Below, piece after piece: positions 1-9,533 of a DNA stretch of 64,000 nucleotides. Location: NCBI GenBank assembly GCA_038040445.1, contig JBBPIG010000016.1, positions 62,001 to 126,000 on the forward strand, in the 5' to 3' direction. This stretch comes from Acidobacteriota bacterium. Its GTDB lineage: Bacteria > Acidobacteriota > Blastocatellia > UBA7656. Position 1 is the stretch's first letter. The number at the start of each line of letters is the position of its first letter. The notes under the pieces are model-generated. The model worked only from the letters and a program-made list of their open reading frames with translations. It did no database searches and was not told the origin of the DNA. Position numbers and translations under genes: made by a program.

Positions 1-1037
1 CGATAAAGGCCAAACGCAGGATCGACGTCTTTATCGATGCGAGAAAGACCCGCGTAAATAGTTTGCGAGTTGGCCGGATCAATCGTCACGTCACGAGCCG
101 CGCCGGCAAGGGCTCTGGTCCAGGTGACTCCGCCATCGCTCGATATGTACACACCGCTCGCCGTGATCTTGTCGGCCGATACCTTCGAGTACTGCGCTAG
201 GTAGACGCGATTCGGATTAACCGGATCGATCTCGAGCTTGGCGATCGTGCCCGGCGATGGAAGCGACTTGTTGCTGAGTCTAATCCACGTTGCCCCCGCG
301 TCGGTCGACTTCAACACCCCGCTTCCGAGATAGCCGAGCTTGGTATCTCCCATCCCGGCGTACACTATTGAGGGGTTGCTCTTCGAGAAGGCGAGTGAGC
401 CAACTGCCAAATCTACTTGATCGTCGGAAACCGGGACGAAGCTGCTGCCACCGTCCGTGGAGCGCCATATGCCGCCGGTCGAACTGCCGATCAACACCAG
501 TTGCGAGTTCGCGGGGGACACGCCGACTGCGTTGACTCGTCCGCTTGTAAGCCCCCAGGCGTTGTACCAGGCGGAAACGGTTGGCGAAGGCCCGATTGCA
601 CGCCAGCTCTGCGCTGCCTGCGGGACGAATACGCTATTGAGGTGATATTCCGGCTGTGACTCCCACGCTTTCAGTCGCGCGTCGGGCGGGATCTTATTTG
701 CGGGATACGTGCGCTGAAATGTAAACCAGTCGCTGCGGCCTTCCTGGTCTTCATCGAGGCCGGGTCCCGGCTCTGGTTCTGTCGCTGCTCGAACAAGCGA
801 TGTGCCGGGCCGCAAGCCGGGCAGGTGAAACAGGCTCTGGAAGTTGGTTGCAAGAACTCGCGTCGTCCGCTGCGTTCGTTCAACCGAGTGAGCGGTCGTA
901 ACAATGGCCGGCGAAGCTGAAAGCCGAAAGCCGCCCGACGCTACCGCGAGCGTGCAAGCCGCGAACAGCACTGCTTGCCGCGCCACGCGGCGATGAGAAG
1001 ACGGGAAACGCAGCCTGGTTGTTGGTCGCCTCAGCAT
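1..1037 (-). CDS. Secreted BNR/sortilin-type beta-propeller protein, C-terminus beyond window
   Basis: Reading from an ATG at 1037 the minus strand is open to the left edge, giving 345 residues without a stop, so the gene is partial. A twin-Arg/hydrophobic segment at about residues 18-43 looks like a signal peptide. From about residue 145 the protein carries Asp-box motifs (STDGGSSF near 193-200, STDAGATW near 244-251, SSDGGVTW near 299-306), each followed by phrases such as NPSIVYAG. This is the pattern of BNR, sortilin or Ycf48-like beta-propellers found in secreted glycosidase-like or adhesion proteins. An AGGA lies 9 bases before the start. The gene follows the MFS gene on the same strand with an 83-base gap. 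The exact role cannot be told without the missing part. Confidence 0.85.
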   Translation of the reverse strand, partial: MLRRPTTRLRFPSSHRRVARQAVLFAACTLAVASGGFRLSASPAIVTTAHSVERTQRTTRVLATNFQSLFHLPGLRPGTSLVRAATEPEPGPGLDEDQEGRSDWFTFQRTYPANKIPPDARLKAWESQPEYHLNSVFVPQAAQSWRAIGPSPTVSAWYNAWGLTSGRVNAVGVSPANSQLVLIGSSTGGIWRSTDGGSSFVPVSDDQVDLAVGSLAFSKSNPSIVYAGMGDTKLGYLGSGVLKSTDAGATWIRLSNKSLPSPGTIAKLEIDPVNPNRVYLAQYSKVSADKITASGVYISSDGGVTWTRALAGAARDVTIDPANSQTIYAGLSRIDKDVDPAFGLY

Positions 1038-1120
1038 CACACAGAATCCTGGTTGGTCAGAATTGGCAGCGAGTTACGCCACAGTGCGAAAGCATAATCT
1101 CGATGCGGGGGCGTTTCAAT

Positions 1121-2485
1121 CTAATTCGCGGCTTCGGCAGATTCGACCGCCGGAGCTTGCGTGGCCGATTCGTGCATCCAGCGACGCAGCTTCTCCATGT
1201 CTTTGGTGACGGTTCGCGACCCGGCGAATAGCACCAGCCCCAGCAACACGCCGAGCACCGGAATGACGTACAACGCCGAGTGCAAGCCCTGGGACGCAAA
1301 CGGTCTCAGCGCTTCAAAGCTGGTATCGGTTACGCCGGCGGCTAATGCCGCGGTGCTGGTGAAATGACTGCTTAAGATCCCCATACCTATTGGACCGAGC
1401 GACGCGCCCAGCACGTACATCGCAAAGAAGTACAGCGCCATCGCCGTCCCTCGAAGCGACGGCTCGATTACGTCTTGAATTGTCGAGTAGACCGTCGAAT
1501 AGTAGACGTACATCGAAGCCATGCCCAACCCTGCCAGGATCGTGAAGCTAACCATGTCTCCGACTGGAACGCCGAGTCCGAAATACATCAGCGGAACCGA
1601 GATGAATATCGCGACCGCGCCGACGATCAATCGCCCGTTCGGCTTCCGCCTCATGATGCTGTCGCCGAGCATCCCGCCAAGAATGAGACCGGGTATCCCC
1701 GAAAGCCCGTACACCACCATCGATATCATCCCTGCGTCGAATTTGTTGAGATGATGCACCCGTTGGAGAAACGACGAGAGAAATGTTCCGATCGCATACA
1801 TATTGAAGTTGTGCAGCGCGCCCGACGCGATGAGCCACCACATCGTCGGGATCGATAGCACGAGGAGGTAAGGCGAGCCCTCGCGCTTTGCTCCGCTGAT
1901 GTTGTGCAGCTCAGACGCCCCGCGCTTCGGTTCGTGAACGAACAACGCAAGCACAGCACAGATCAATCCAGGAATTCCGGCGATGTAAAATGCGGGCCGC
2001 CAACCGTAACGTTGAGCGAGCCAACCGCTGACGGCGAAGCTCAGAGCGATGCCGATCGGGAGGCCGAGCATGAAAACAGAAAGCGCCTTCGCGCGCCTCG
2101 CGGCAGGGAAGAGGTCGCCGATCAAAGAGGTCGAGGCCGGAGCGCACGCCGCTTCGCCAACTCCGACGCCCAGGCGCACGACGAAGAGCTGAGTGAAGTT
2201 CTGGGCGATGCCCGAAACGGCGGTGAATAAACTCCATACGAAGACGCCTGCGGACAGAATCCACGTACGCGTGAATTTGTCGGTCATCCTGCCGAGCGGC
2301 ACGCCGACCATGGCATACAGCAGCGTGAAAGCGGTGCCGAGCGTTCCAAGCGCAGTGTCGCTCAGTTTCCATTCATCGCGAATGGTCTCGCCGACCGCGC
2401 CGAGCACTTGCCGGTCGAAGAAGTTCATCGTGTTGATCGCGAACAAAACCGCCAGCGCGAATGCTACTCTGCCCTTATTGGTCAT
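1121..2485 (-). CDS. MFS transporter, spinster-like
   Basis: A 454-residue polytopic membrane protein of the major facilitator superfamily with about 12 hydrophobic segments. The first helix carries NTMNFFDRQVLG, the loop after helix 2 has the MFS motif A variant PLGRMTDKFTR, and helix 5 has GVGVGEAACAPAS, all close to the spinster-like branch, which exports lipids or organic anions. The open frame extends to 2563, but the ATG at 2485 is preferred. It is preceded by AAGGAAAGG, and the extra 26 residues upstream are encoded partly by a palindromic repeat. The substrate is unknown. The gene may be co-transcribed with the crotonase upstream and the propeller protein downstream. Confidence 0.9.
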   Translation of the reverse strand: MTNKGRVAFALAVLFAINTMNFFDRQVLGAVGETIRDEWKLSDTALGTLGTAFTLLYAMVGVPLGRMTDKFTRTWILSAGVFVWSLFTAVSGIAQNFTQLFVVRLGVGVGEAACAPASTSLIGDLFPAARRAKALSVFMLGLPIGIALSFAVSGWLAQRYGWRPAFYIAGIPGLICAVLALFVHEPKRGASELHNISGAKREGSPYLLVLSIPTMWWLIASGALHNFNMYAIGTFLSSFLQRVHHLNKFDAGMISMVVYGLSGIPGLILGGMLGDSIMRRKPNGRLIVGAVAIFISVPLMYFGLGVPVGDMVSFTILAGLGMASMYVYYSTVYSTIQDVIEPSLRGTAMALYFFAMYVLGASLGPIGMGILSSHFTSTAALAAGVTDTSFEALRPFASQGLHSALYVIPVLGVLLGLVLFAGSRTVTKDMEKLRRWMHESATQAPAVESAEAAN

Positions 2486-2542
2486 TTCGATCTGCCTTTC
2501 CTTAACAAACCTCGAATACCCACAACGCCGGGTGGGGGATCG

Positions 2543-2804
2543 GCAACCCCAACGGGGTTGCATCTCTCAGCCCAAGGTTGCTGTACTCGGCTACCTTGGT
2601 GACGGTGGCATACCAAGCGCGGAGACAGTCCTTCGCGTCAACCCCGAGGGCGTTGCGGCCTACGGCAGCCATTCGCACTTCGGTCGCTAGTGAATCGACG
2701 CGCGAGTCGCAACCCCGTTGGGGTTGTGCCTCGTTGGATCATCTCTTGTCCCAGGGTAGGAGTACCAACCCTGGGGCTGATAGCTGCAATCCCTTTGGGA
2801 TTGC
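2543..2804. repeat. Compound palindromic intergenic element
   Basis: The MFS-crotonase gap holds several hairpin-forming palindromes. The first is GCAACCCC-AAC-GGGGTTGC at 2543-2561. Its exact inverse, CAACCCC-GTT-GGGGTTG, lies at 2710-2726. A third has arms CCCAGGGT and ACCCTGGG at 2750-2757 and 2768-2775, and a fourth is GCAATCCC-TTT-GGGATTGC at 2786-2804. A weaker pair, CCAAGGT/ACCTTGG, follows the first. The two ends are inverted copies, so the whole looks like a REP/MITE-like composite. It may also act as a terminator or mRNA-stability element for the crotonase gene. No transposase is present. Confidence 0.75.
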
Positions 2805-2869
2805 CTCCCCGAGCTGCAAATAGGGGGATTCTGCGATCCTCGTGGTTACTTGAACGGGCAATCGCAATC

Positions 2870-3658
2870 TCACTTGCCTTGAAAGCTCGCCTTTCGCTTC
2901 TCGAGGAATGCCTTCACACCTTCAGCGAAATCGGCCGATTGAAAGCACACCCCTTGATTCACCGCCTCGAAGTCCAGCGCCGCCGCGAGGTCCGAAGTGA
3001 GCCCGTGATTCAGGCCTTCCTTGATCTTTCGCAGCGCGATCGGAGCGGCTTGCGCCAGTCGCGCGGCCATCGCAGTCACCGTCGAGTCGAGTTCCTCGAA
3101 CGGCACGACTCGATTCACCAGTCCGAGAGCAAGCGCGTCATTGGCGGCGATGATTTCACCGGTGGCCATCAACTCGAACGCCTTCGCGTAGCCGACTGTG
3201 CGCGGGAGGAAGAAAGTCGAACCGCCATCGGGCATCAATCCGATCTTCACAAAGACCTGTCCGAACTTCGCCTGCTCGGACGCGATCAGAATGTCGCTCG
3301 CCAACGCATAGTTGCAGCCGACTCCGACAGCGTGCCCATGAACGCGAGCGATAATCGGCTTGGGCAGACGGCGCATCGCCAGAATTGTCGGATTAGTGTG
3401 CTCGCGCAGCGAGGCAGTGACGTCGATGCTTTTGATGTCGCGCTCGGAGGTAGCTTGCAGATCGGCGCCCGCGCAGAAGGAGTCGCCGGCGCCGGTTAGG
3501 ATTACGACCTTGCTTTCGTCTTCGGCGGAGCGCTGGATTGCTTCGTGGAGCAACTCGACGGTCTCGGTATCAACCGAGTTACGGCGCTCGGGCCGGTTTA
3601 TGGTGATGCGCTTTATGCCGTCTTCGAGCGTGACCAGCAGCTTATCACTCGATGCCAT
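2870..3658 (-). CDS. Enoyl-CoA hydratase/isomerase family protein
   Basis: A 262-residue crotonase-fold protein. Family marks are the CoA-binding start ITINRPERRNSV, the oxyanion-hole segment DSFCAGADLQ and the second glycine-rich block AVGVGCNYALASD, followed by AKFGQVFVKIGLMPDGGS. The position that carries a catalytic Glu in classical hydratases is not conserved, while the MPDGG segment resembles PaaG-type enoyl-CoA isomerases. A role in fatty-acid or aromatic-acyl-CoA degradation as an isomerase is therefore more likely than simple hydration. It is the first gene of a minus-strand group with the MFS transporter, separated from it by a repeat-rich gap. Confidence 0.88.
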   Translation of the reverse strand: MASSDKLLVTLEDGIKRITINRPERRNSVDTETVELLHEAIQRSAEDESKVVILTGAGDSFCAGADLQATSERDIKSIDVTASLREHTNPTILAMRRLPKPIIARVHGHAVGVGCNYALASDILIASEQAKFGQVFVKIGLMPDGGSTFFLPRTVGYAKAFELMATGEIIAANDALALGLVNRVVPFEELDSTVTAMAARLAQAAPIALRKIKEGLNHGLTSDLAAALDFEAVNQGVCFQSADFAEGVKAFLEKRKASFQGK

Positions 3659-3763
3659 GCTGTTCCTTTCGCAATTGGAATGTGAGATGGGAGCGGGCGT
3701 ATTCTCTTATAAAGCTAGTGGATTTGCAATGCGGGTGCAGCAGCACATCGAAACGTACAATCA

Positions 3764-3793
3764 TTGACCAATCATGGCTCGGGTAGCTAGAAT
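3764..3793 (+). promoter_or_regulatory. Candidate sigma-70 promoter
   Basis: TTGACC (3764-3769) and TAGAAT (3788-3793) are separated by 18 bases and lie 24 bases before the ATG at 3817. The boxes match the sigma-70 consensus at 5 of 6 positions each. It lies in the divergent gap between the crotonase and the membrane protein. Inferred from sequence only. Confidence 0.45.
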
Positions 3794-3816
3794 GCGCGTC
3801 ATTTCAGATAAGGATT

Positions 3817-5427
3817 ATGCCGTCCAAGACACTGCTTACGAGGCTGGCAAACGGTTTCCCAGGCGGGTCACCTCGCTTGACGGCCTTGTTCATCGGAACT
3901 TCTATGGCATTGCTATATCTGCTTACTCTGACAGCAGACTATTACTGGGACGGGATCACCTTCGCACTGCAGATCGAAAAGGTGGCAAAGATGGAACGGG
4001 ACGCCGCCCTGCTCTTCCATCAGAATCACTTGTTTTATAACGGTGCATGCTATGTGCTCTATTGCGCCGCTCGCGCACTGGGCCTATCCATACGTGCACT
4101 CCACCTGCTGCAAGTGTTCAACGCAATTGCCGGTGGAATTACTGTTGGCGTCTTCTATCTCATAGCTTGGAGGGTAACGCACAGCCGGCACGCAACGATG
4201 ATCTCGACTGCCGCTCTTGGTTTTTCGGCCGTATGGTGGAAGGTGGCGACTGATGCGGACGCCTACGTCGTCAGTATGTTGTTGATGTTGATCTGTGCCT
4301 CCACTCTTTTAAGCGCGAAGCCGCGCTGGTTTCTCGCGGGATTTGCGCTTGCGGCGGCGATGCTCGTTCATCAACTGGCAATGCTGTTCTACCCTGCAGC
4401 GATAGTCGCGGTTTTCACAAATCGCAGTGTCGAGAAAAAGTTTCCATTTTCGGCGAAGCTGAGCGCATTGGCGTTGGGTGCGACAGCAATCGTCTATTAT
4501 CTTTGTGCCCGATTCTTCCACGATATAAGAGAGCCGCTCGGTGTCGTGAAGTGGGCGGTGTCAAATCCCGGTGGTGTCTCGCCGTCGTGGAATCCGCTGC
4601 GTGGGCTGGCGCTGCTCCCGCGCGGCAATCTGGATATGATCGTCGGGCATGACCTTGCTCTATACCGGAGCCAGGGCGGTTCGATCGAGAAGGTGGTTAC
4701 GTTGGCTGCTCTGCTCACCGCGATCTGTTTCTTAGTCGCGTTCGTGTTAAGAGTAAGGAACGCGGAATTGCTTAGAGCCTCGTTCAGTCTAGCTCCACAG
4801 GCGCGTGCCAGGTGGGCCGCGTGTGGCCCAGTTCTCATCGCGTGGATCGGCGCATACTCAGTCTTTTTGTTATTCTGGGAACCTTGGCAAGTGCTCTATC
4901 GCGCGTTTTACTTGCCCGCCTTCGCTCTTACGCTAGGCCTCGGTTTGAGCACTTATCAAACGGCCTTCCCTGCGCGAGCGACGGCGCTTCTGGTTGCTAC
5001 ACTGGCGCTTTTCAACTTTGCTTTCTTCATTTCTCCGCACATGAGAGCGGCCTCTAACCCGAGCGTTGCAGCAGCCCGCAACGCAAATCATGTGTGGAAT
5101 GCGAAAACCGTGATTTATTTCCTGGATCGCAATGAGGCGGACACTGCATTCGAATACTTCAATAACCAGACCCAATGGCGAAGATTCACTATACGAGAGC
5201 GGAGCGGCATTGATGATGAGATTCAGAATGCATCAAGCCAGGGCGGGCAGATCTGGCTAAACAAGGGCGCGGCTGAATCCGTTGGGTCCGAGTGGTTGTC
5301 GAAACGGGCGCATGGCAGGGAAATCACGCTTGACTCACCCTTCGCGCCGGCACGCTATGTTGAACTGCTCCCCAGTCGGTACGCGTCAAACAGTTCTTTA
5401 CCTGTTAGACATCCGAAGCTTTGGTGA
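3817..5427 (+). CDS. Polytopic membrane protein, putative GT-C type glycosyltransferase
   Basis: A 536-residue membrane protein with roughly ten hydrophobic helices and a short soluble C-terminal tail from about residue 430. The acidic motif [16 protein letters not shown] follows the first helix, in the place where GT-C glycosyltransferases (PMT/ArnT-like, DUF2723-like) carry the catalytic Asp. The next loop has NHLFYNG. Such enzymes use polyprenyl-phosphate sugars to modify proteins or lipids at the membrane; this assignment is by architecture, not by a diagnostic motif. The start at 3817 has only a weak AAGG upstream. The acylase gene follows at once, its likely start lying 63 bases past this stop. 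Confidence 0.6.
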   Translation: MPSKTLLTRLANGFPGGSPRLTALFIGTSMALLYLLTLTADYYWDGITFALQIEKVAKMERDAALLFHQNHLFYNGACYVLYCAARALGLSIRALHLLQVFNAIAGGITVGVFYLIAWRVTHSRHATMISTAALGFSAVWWKVATDADAYVVSMLLMLICASTLLSAKPRWFLAGFALAAAMLVHQLAMLFYPAAIVAVFTNRSVEKKFPFSAKLSALALGATAIVYYLCARFFHDIREPLGVVKWAVSNPGGVSPSWNPLRGLALLPRGNLDMIVGHDLALYRSQGGSIEKVVTLAALLTAICFLVAFVLRVRNAELLRASFSLAPQARARWAACGPVLIAWIGAYSVFLLFWEPWQVLYRAFYLPAFALTLGLGLSTYQTAFPARATALLVATLALFNFAFFISPHMRAASNPSVAAARNANHVWNAKTVIYFLDRNEADTAFEYFNNQTQWRRFTIRERSGIDDEIQNASSQGGQIWLNKGAAESVGSEWLSKRAHGREITLDSPFAPARYVELLPSRYASNSSLPVRHPKLW

Positions 5428-5489
5428 CTTATTATCGCTTCCTAGAAACAGGCATTCGAAATTTAGTTCAGCCGTTAAGGAGCATCGCC

Positions 5490-7673
5490 GTGAAAAGAGC
5501 GCTTCTGCTTGTCATCAGCTTATCGCTACTACTTCCCTTCTCTGCGCACTCAAAAACGACGCGCACAAACGACGAAGCAACGATCTACCGCGACGAATAC
5601 GGGATCCCGCATGTGTTCGCGCAAACGCTCGAGGCCGCATCGTTTGCCGTTGGCTACGCTCAAGCCGAGGACCGGCTTGAGGAGTTGCTAAAGAACTACC
5701 GCCGGGCCAACGGCACGATGGCCGAAGTGTTCGGGCCGGACTCTTATCGCTCAGACCTGATCCAACGAATGTGGCGGCACTCCGAAATCAGCCGCGAGAA
5801 GTACAACGAGGTCAGCCCAAAGATGCGGGCCGGCATCGAAGCCTATATCGACGGAGTTAAGACTTTCATGCGTGAACACCCCGATCAAGTGCCGGCGTGG
5901 GCCCAGGAGATTCACCCCTGGGATGTGATCGCGCTCGGCCGGTACATCATCTGGGGATGGCCGCTTGGCGAAGCCGGCGGCGACCTCCAGCGCGGCGGCC
6001 TGCAAGCCGATCCGGCTGTCTATCGCGGCTCGAACGAAATGCTCATCGCTCCCAGCCGCACTGCGATGAACGCTCCGATCGCAGTGATCGATCCTCACTT
6101 GAGTTGGTACGGGGAGTTCCGCTTTTATCAAATCAGGATCTACGCCGGCGATTACAACGTGTCCGGAGTCTCGATACTCGGCGTTCCCTTTCCCATCCTC
6201 GCCCACAGCCGCTACTGTTCGGTAGCGATGACGACCGGCGGTCCTGACACGTCGGACATCTACGAAGAGGAACTCAATCCGGCAAACCGGCGCCAGTATC
6301 GCTACGATGGCGCATGGCGCGACATTCAAGTGCGCAAGCAAAAGATCGGAGTGAAGAAAGGCGATACAGTCGATTGGCGCGAGATCGAAATCGAATATAC
6401 ACATCACGGTCCGATAGTCGCACACAAGGGAGACAAGGCTTACTCGATGGCGATTCCCTACGCGAATGAGGTAGGGCTGACGGATCAGATCCACGAAATG
6501 ATGACGGCGCGGAACCTCGATGAAATGAAGCGCGCGCTGGGACACCTGCAGTTGATGGCTCAGAACATAATGGTGGGAACGGTTCAGGGAGATATTTACT
6601 ATGTTCGGAATGGGCGGGTCCCGATTCGCGCGAAGGGCGTCGATCCGAGCAAGCCGATTCCCGGCAACACCTCGGCGACCGAGTGGCAAGGCATTCATCC
6701 GCTGAGCGATCTGGTTCAGATAACCAATCCGCCCAGCGGCTACATGCACAACTGCAATGTGTCGCCGTTCGGGATGATGAAAGACAGCCCGCTCGTGCCC
6801 GAGAAGTATGCTGCGAACCCTTATATCTACAACGCGACGAAAACAGCGCCCCGCCATCAGCGAGCCGAGATGATGACCGACTTGTTGGACGCCGCCAAAA
6901 AGGTGACCCTCGAACAGGCGATCGACATCGCGTTCAATCCCCAGGTCTACCACGCAGAGTTGTGGCAGTCGCGTTTGAAGGCCGCGTGGGTGAAAGCCAA
7001 TGCCGGCGGGAACGGTCCCTCGGCAGTTTCATCTGATGGGACAAATGGCAGGGCAGGCGTCTCGGCCGATGCGCTGGAAGTCTACGACTCGATCCAGAAA
7101 TGGAATCGCCGAAGCGACGCTGAGTCAGAAGGCGCCCTTGCTTACTACGCCTTTAAGAAGGCACTGGGTCCGGGGCTTGCGAGGCAAGTCGAGGTACCTT
7201 CCGACATCAGCGATGATCAACTGGTCGCGGCGGTTGGAAAGGCGACCGAGTGGCTAAAGTCAACCTTCGGCTCGCTACATGTTCAGTACGGCAAATACTT
7301 TCGAGTTGGCAGACAAGGCGGCGACCGAACATTTGCCGTTGGAGGAGGCTCGTTGAACGGCGGCGCGAACAACGTCGGCATGGCTACGCCGCGCGCGATC
7401 AGCTTCGGCCACGCCGGAAAAGAGATGGTCGGGCAAGGCGGGCAGACTTCTACGCAAATCGTAGTTATGACAAACCCGCCGAAGTCCTATGCGATTATTC
7501 CGCTTGGCGAAAGCGATCATAAAGAAAGCGGACATTGGGACGATCAAGCGGAGAAACTTTTCAGCAAGAGCAAAGTGGCGCCGACATTCTTCATGGATAA
7601 GAACGGGTTGATGAAGCACGTCACTGCGAAGAAAGTTTTGAAACGGCCAGCGGCAGCTCAAGCCGCGCGGTAG
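5490..7673 (+). CDS. Penicillin acylase (S45) family Ntn-hydrolase, secreted
   Basis: Peptidase S45 family precursor of about 727 residues. These enzymes hydrolyse amide bonds of penicillins, acyl-homoserine lactones or related N-acyl compounds in the periplasm after self-cleavage into alpha and beta chains. The signal peptide ([20 protein letters not shown]) directly follows the GTG at 5490, which has AAGGAG at 5477-5482; the open frame starts upstream at 5421 but without such a site. The alpha chain has [10 protein letters not shown] and [12 protein letters not shown]. The probable nucleophile is Ser181 in RGSNEM, the first residue of the beta chain, followed by the typical IDPHLSW. The natural substrate is not predictable. 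Length fits the family. Confidence 0.9.
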   Translation: MKRALLLVISLSLLLPFSAHSKTTRTNDEATIYRDEYGIPHVFAQTLEAASFAVGYAQAEDRLEELLKNYRRANGTMAEVFGPDSYRSDLIQRMWRHSEISREKYNEVSPKMRAGIEAYIDGVKTFMREHPDQVPAWAQEIHPWDVIALGRYIIWGWPLGEAGGDLQRGGLQADPAVYRGSNEMLIAPSRTAMNAPIAVIDPHLSWYGEFRFYQIRIYAGDYNVSGVSILGVPFPILAHSRYCSVAMTTGGPDTSDIYEEELNPANRRQYRYDGAWRDIQVRKQKIGVKKGDTVDWREIEIEYTHHGPIVAHKGDKAYSMAIPYANEVGLTDQIHEMMTARNLDEMKRALGHLQLMAQNIMVGTVQGDIYYVRNGRVPIRAKGVDPSKPIPGNTSATEWQGIHPLSDLVQITNPPSGYMHNCNVSPFGMMKDSPLVPEKYAANPYIYNATKTAPRHQRAEMMTDLLDAAKKVTLEQAIDIAFNPQVYHAELWQSRLKAAWVKANAGGNGPSAVSSDGTNGRAGVSADALEVYDSIQKWNRRSDAESEGALAYYAFKKALGPGLARQVEVPSDISDDQLVAAVGKATEWLKSTFGSLHVQYGKYFRVGRQGGDRTFAVGGGSLNGGANNVGMATPRAISFGHAGKEMVGQGGQTSTQIVVMTNPPKSYAIIPLGESDHKESGHWDDQAEKLFSKSKVAPTFFMDKNGLMKHVTAKKVLKRPAAAQAAR

Positions 7674-7686
7674 GAATCTAAGCTGT

Positions 7687-8091
7687 ATGAGAATCACAAT
7701 ACTTCCGCTTCTGCTTGTAGCGCTGGCAGCCTCGGCTCGGGAACCCACGAGCAAAAATGTTGATCTCGGCAAACAGTTCAGCATCAAGACTGGTCAGCAG
7801 GTGGTGGTCAGAGGAGAAAAGCTTTGCATCCTTTTCAAATCTGTTTCCGATGACTCGCGTTGCCCTACTGGCGTGCAGTGCGTGTGGGCTGGAAACGCCG
7901 CGATCGAGATTGAAGTCTCGAAGAAGAATGCGCCAACGGTCGCGACGCTGAATACGTTTTCGGAGCCAAAGGAAATCGACTACAAGGGATTCAAGATAAG
8001 ACTGGTGGCGCTAAACCCTTACCCGAAGATCGATCAGAAGATTGATCCGAAGCGTTATGAGGCGAGCTTGATAGTTACGAAGAATGAGTGA
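7687..8091 (+). CDS. Small secreted protein of unknown function
   Basis: A 134-residue protein with a signal peptide at residues 1-17. The mature part is predicted all-beta and holds the cysteine-bearing block DDSRCPTGVQCVWAGNA, a pattern I recognise from unnamed secreted proteins in several phyla, with a further Cys at KLCILF. No enzymatic motif is visible. It starts 13 bases after the acylase stop, so it is probably in the same transcript. Function unknown. Confidence 0.75.
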   Translation: MRITILPLLLVALAASAREPTSKNVDLGKQFSIKTGQQVVVRGEKLCILFKSVSDDSRCPTGVQCVWAGNAAIEIEVSKKNAPTVATLNTFSEPKEIDYKGFKIRLVALNPYPKIDQKIDPKRYEASLIVTKNE

Positions 8092-8156
8092 TCTGTGTGC
8101 GGCCCTAATAGGTTCCTCAGCTTGATGACCGCTGCTAGTTGCAGTATCTTCAGCCT

Positions 8157-8390
8157 ATGGCTACTACCGTAGATAAGTTAATCGAGCAGGCGATGACTTT
8201 GCCAAGCGAATCGCGTGCAAGACTGGCAGACCTTCTGGTGGAGAGTCTCGATGCCGGCGAGCTGGGGCGGATCGACCGCCTTTGGGCTGCTGAGGCGAAA
8301 CGCCGACGTGACGAAGTGCGCGCCGGCCTGGTGGAGACCGTTCCGGGCGAGGAGGCTCTCCGCAAGGTTCGCGACTCTCTTGGGCGATGA
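8157..8390 (+). CDS. Addiction-module antidote-like protein
   Basis: A 77-residue protein beginning TTVDKLIEQAMTLPSESRA followed by RLADLLVESLD, which matches the small putative addiction-module component family (PF09720/TIGR02574 type). Members usually sit directly upstream of a RelE/ParE-type toxin gene and neutralise it. Here no toxin of that type follows: the overlapping ATGA at 8387-8390 opens a frame of only 17 codons, and the next gene is a different small protein. It is therefore an orphan antitoxin or the survivor of a decayed pair. The frame opens slightly earlier (8139), but the ATG at 8157 fits the family's start. Confidence 0.75.
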   Translation: MATTVDKLIEQAMTLPSESRARLADLLVESLDAGELGRIDRLWAAEAKRRRDEVRAGLVETVPGEEALRKVRDSLGR

Positions 8391-8433
8391 CTGGAAAAGT
8401 CGAGCGGACCCTCTGGCTGCTCCACGATGCGAG

Positions 8434-8631
8434 ATGGTAACGATAACCTTTCCAGACCGTGATACCGAAAAGCGAGCGCTGGCCTTTCTGCTTGGACGCT
8501 TCTCGGGGCGCGTTCAGCGTTCCGGCGAACATACAGTTACCAAGGAAGCGTTAGAGGCTCTTGCCGCTCATGAGATTCCGTTTACGATAAGAACGCAAAA
8601 GCCCCAAGAGAAGCTTCAGACAAAACGATAA
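8434..8631 (+). CDS. Small conserved-looking protein, unknown function
   Basis: A 65-residue protein starting at an ATG at 8434: MVTITFPDRDTEKRALAFLL, then GRFSGRVQRSGEHTVTKEALEAL. The composition (alternating beta then helical, basic tail) and the compact complete frame suggest a real gene rather than a shadow, and I have a general impression of similar small proteins next to toxin-antitoxin genes. It follows the antidote-like gene by 43 bases. No function can be assigned. The frame is open upstream but the preceding residues look non-coding. Confidence 0.5.
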   Translation: MVTITFPDRDTEKRALAFLLGRFSGRVQRSGEHTVTKEALEALAAHEIPFTIRTQKPQEKLQTKR

Positions 8632-8773
8632 CTTGGGTTATTGATTTGCGCCGTCCTGTTGCAGTGACTGGCGATCGAGCAGATGTGTGCAGACGAAGCC
8701 AAGGCTCGACTTCATGCATGAGACCGTGGCGAGATTTCAGCATTATGAGAAGAAGAAGCGATTGCCTGGTTGA

Positions 8774-9070
8774 ATGAGCAAGCTACAAAATGAAACTCAA
8801 ACTGGTGAAAGCTATAGTCACTCGGCGACCACACGGGTCATTCGCAAGGGGGCAAGGCTATCGCACATACATTCTCGGGTCAGAAAATATCCGACATACT
8901 TAAGCAAAAGAAGGGTAGCATGAAGCCGGCTCAGCTACCGGAAGGCTCGCGCGGGCTGGGATGAGTTCAACCGGTTGACTTGGGAAGAGATTGAAAGTGG
9001 AGCAAAGGCAAACAAGCCGGGATTCAAAGTCGTGCGAAAGTTACTTACGGATAAGAGGTTTGACAGATGA
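8774..9070 (+). pseudogene. Frameshifted first gene of a two-gene operon
   Basis: A reading frame starts at ATG 8774 (MSKLQNETQTGESYSHSATT), jumps frame near 8867, continues as TFSGQKISDILKQKKGS in the frame of 8881, and returns near 8952 to the first frame as GWDEFNRLTWEEIESGAKAN, ending LLTDKRFDR at TGA 9068-9070. The two apparent insertions (2 bases near 8867, 1 base near 8950) add up to three, so the original would be a protein of about 97 residues. Its stop overlaps the next gene's start as ATGA (9067-9070), showing former translational coupling. It is either a decayed gene or affected by sequencing errors. The family is not one I can name. Confidence 0.6.
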
Positions 9071-9369
9071 GTACCAACGTGTTCGACAAACTCATTGCCT
9101 TCTTGATCGATTTGGAGCAAAGAGGAATAAACTACACCGTGGCTCACAATCGCGATGAGGCCATTATGGTCATCGCTGCTGCGCCCGGTGAACGTTGGGA
9201 GATTGAGTTTATTGATGATGGATCCGTCGAAGTAGAACGGTTTATCAGCGACGGGCAGATATGCGGCGAGGAAGTTCTCGCTGAGTTGATTGCCAGGTAT
9301 GCGCGAGAAGAAAGTGACGATTTGGAATTGCCTCAAGAAGTCGAAGTGCTAACCGCTGGCGGCGAATAG
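9067..9369 (+). CDS. Small acidic protein, partner of the preceding frameshifted gene
   Basis: A complete 100-residue acidic protein: a helical start (NVFDKLIAFLIDLEQRGI), a predicted beta-sheet centre (NYTVAHNRDEAIMVIAAAPG, then ERWEIEFIDDGSVEVERF) and an acidic helical tail. The shape resembles small immunity or antitoxin proteins, but that is inference from size, charge and gene order. Its ATG overlaps the stop of the upstream gene (ATGA). If the upstream gene is dead, this gene depends on read-through or its own initiation. Followed by a 164-base gap. Confidence 0.7.
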   Translation: MSTNVFDKLIAFLIDLEQRGINYTVAHNRDEAIMVIAAAPGERWEIEFIDDGSVEVERFISDGQICGEEVLAELIARYAREESDDLELPQEVEVLTAGGE

Positions 9370-9533
9370 CTACTGACGAGGAGAATAAGCAATCAGAAAC
9401 CCAACGCGCCTTTTATAGAGAGAACCATCCAACCGGTCCCTGTTTCGAGTAAGACCCACAGCGAAGTGCATGGCGACGAGGATTGACGATCAAGTCCGAG
9501 CTCGCCACCGTGTTATAATCTCGCCAACAATCA

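Noticed and set aside
5751-6953. 400-codon minus-strand frame opposite the acylase
   Set aside because: Shadow frame in GC-rich coding DNA; the plus-strand acylase has clear family motifs over the same stretch.
9483-9519. TTGACG and TATAAT before the gene at 9534 as a promoter
   Set aside because: The spacer would be 25 bases, too long for a normal sigma-70 promoter; only the -10-like box remains.
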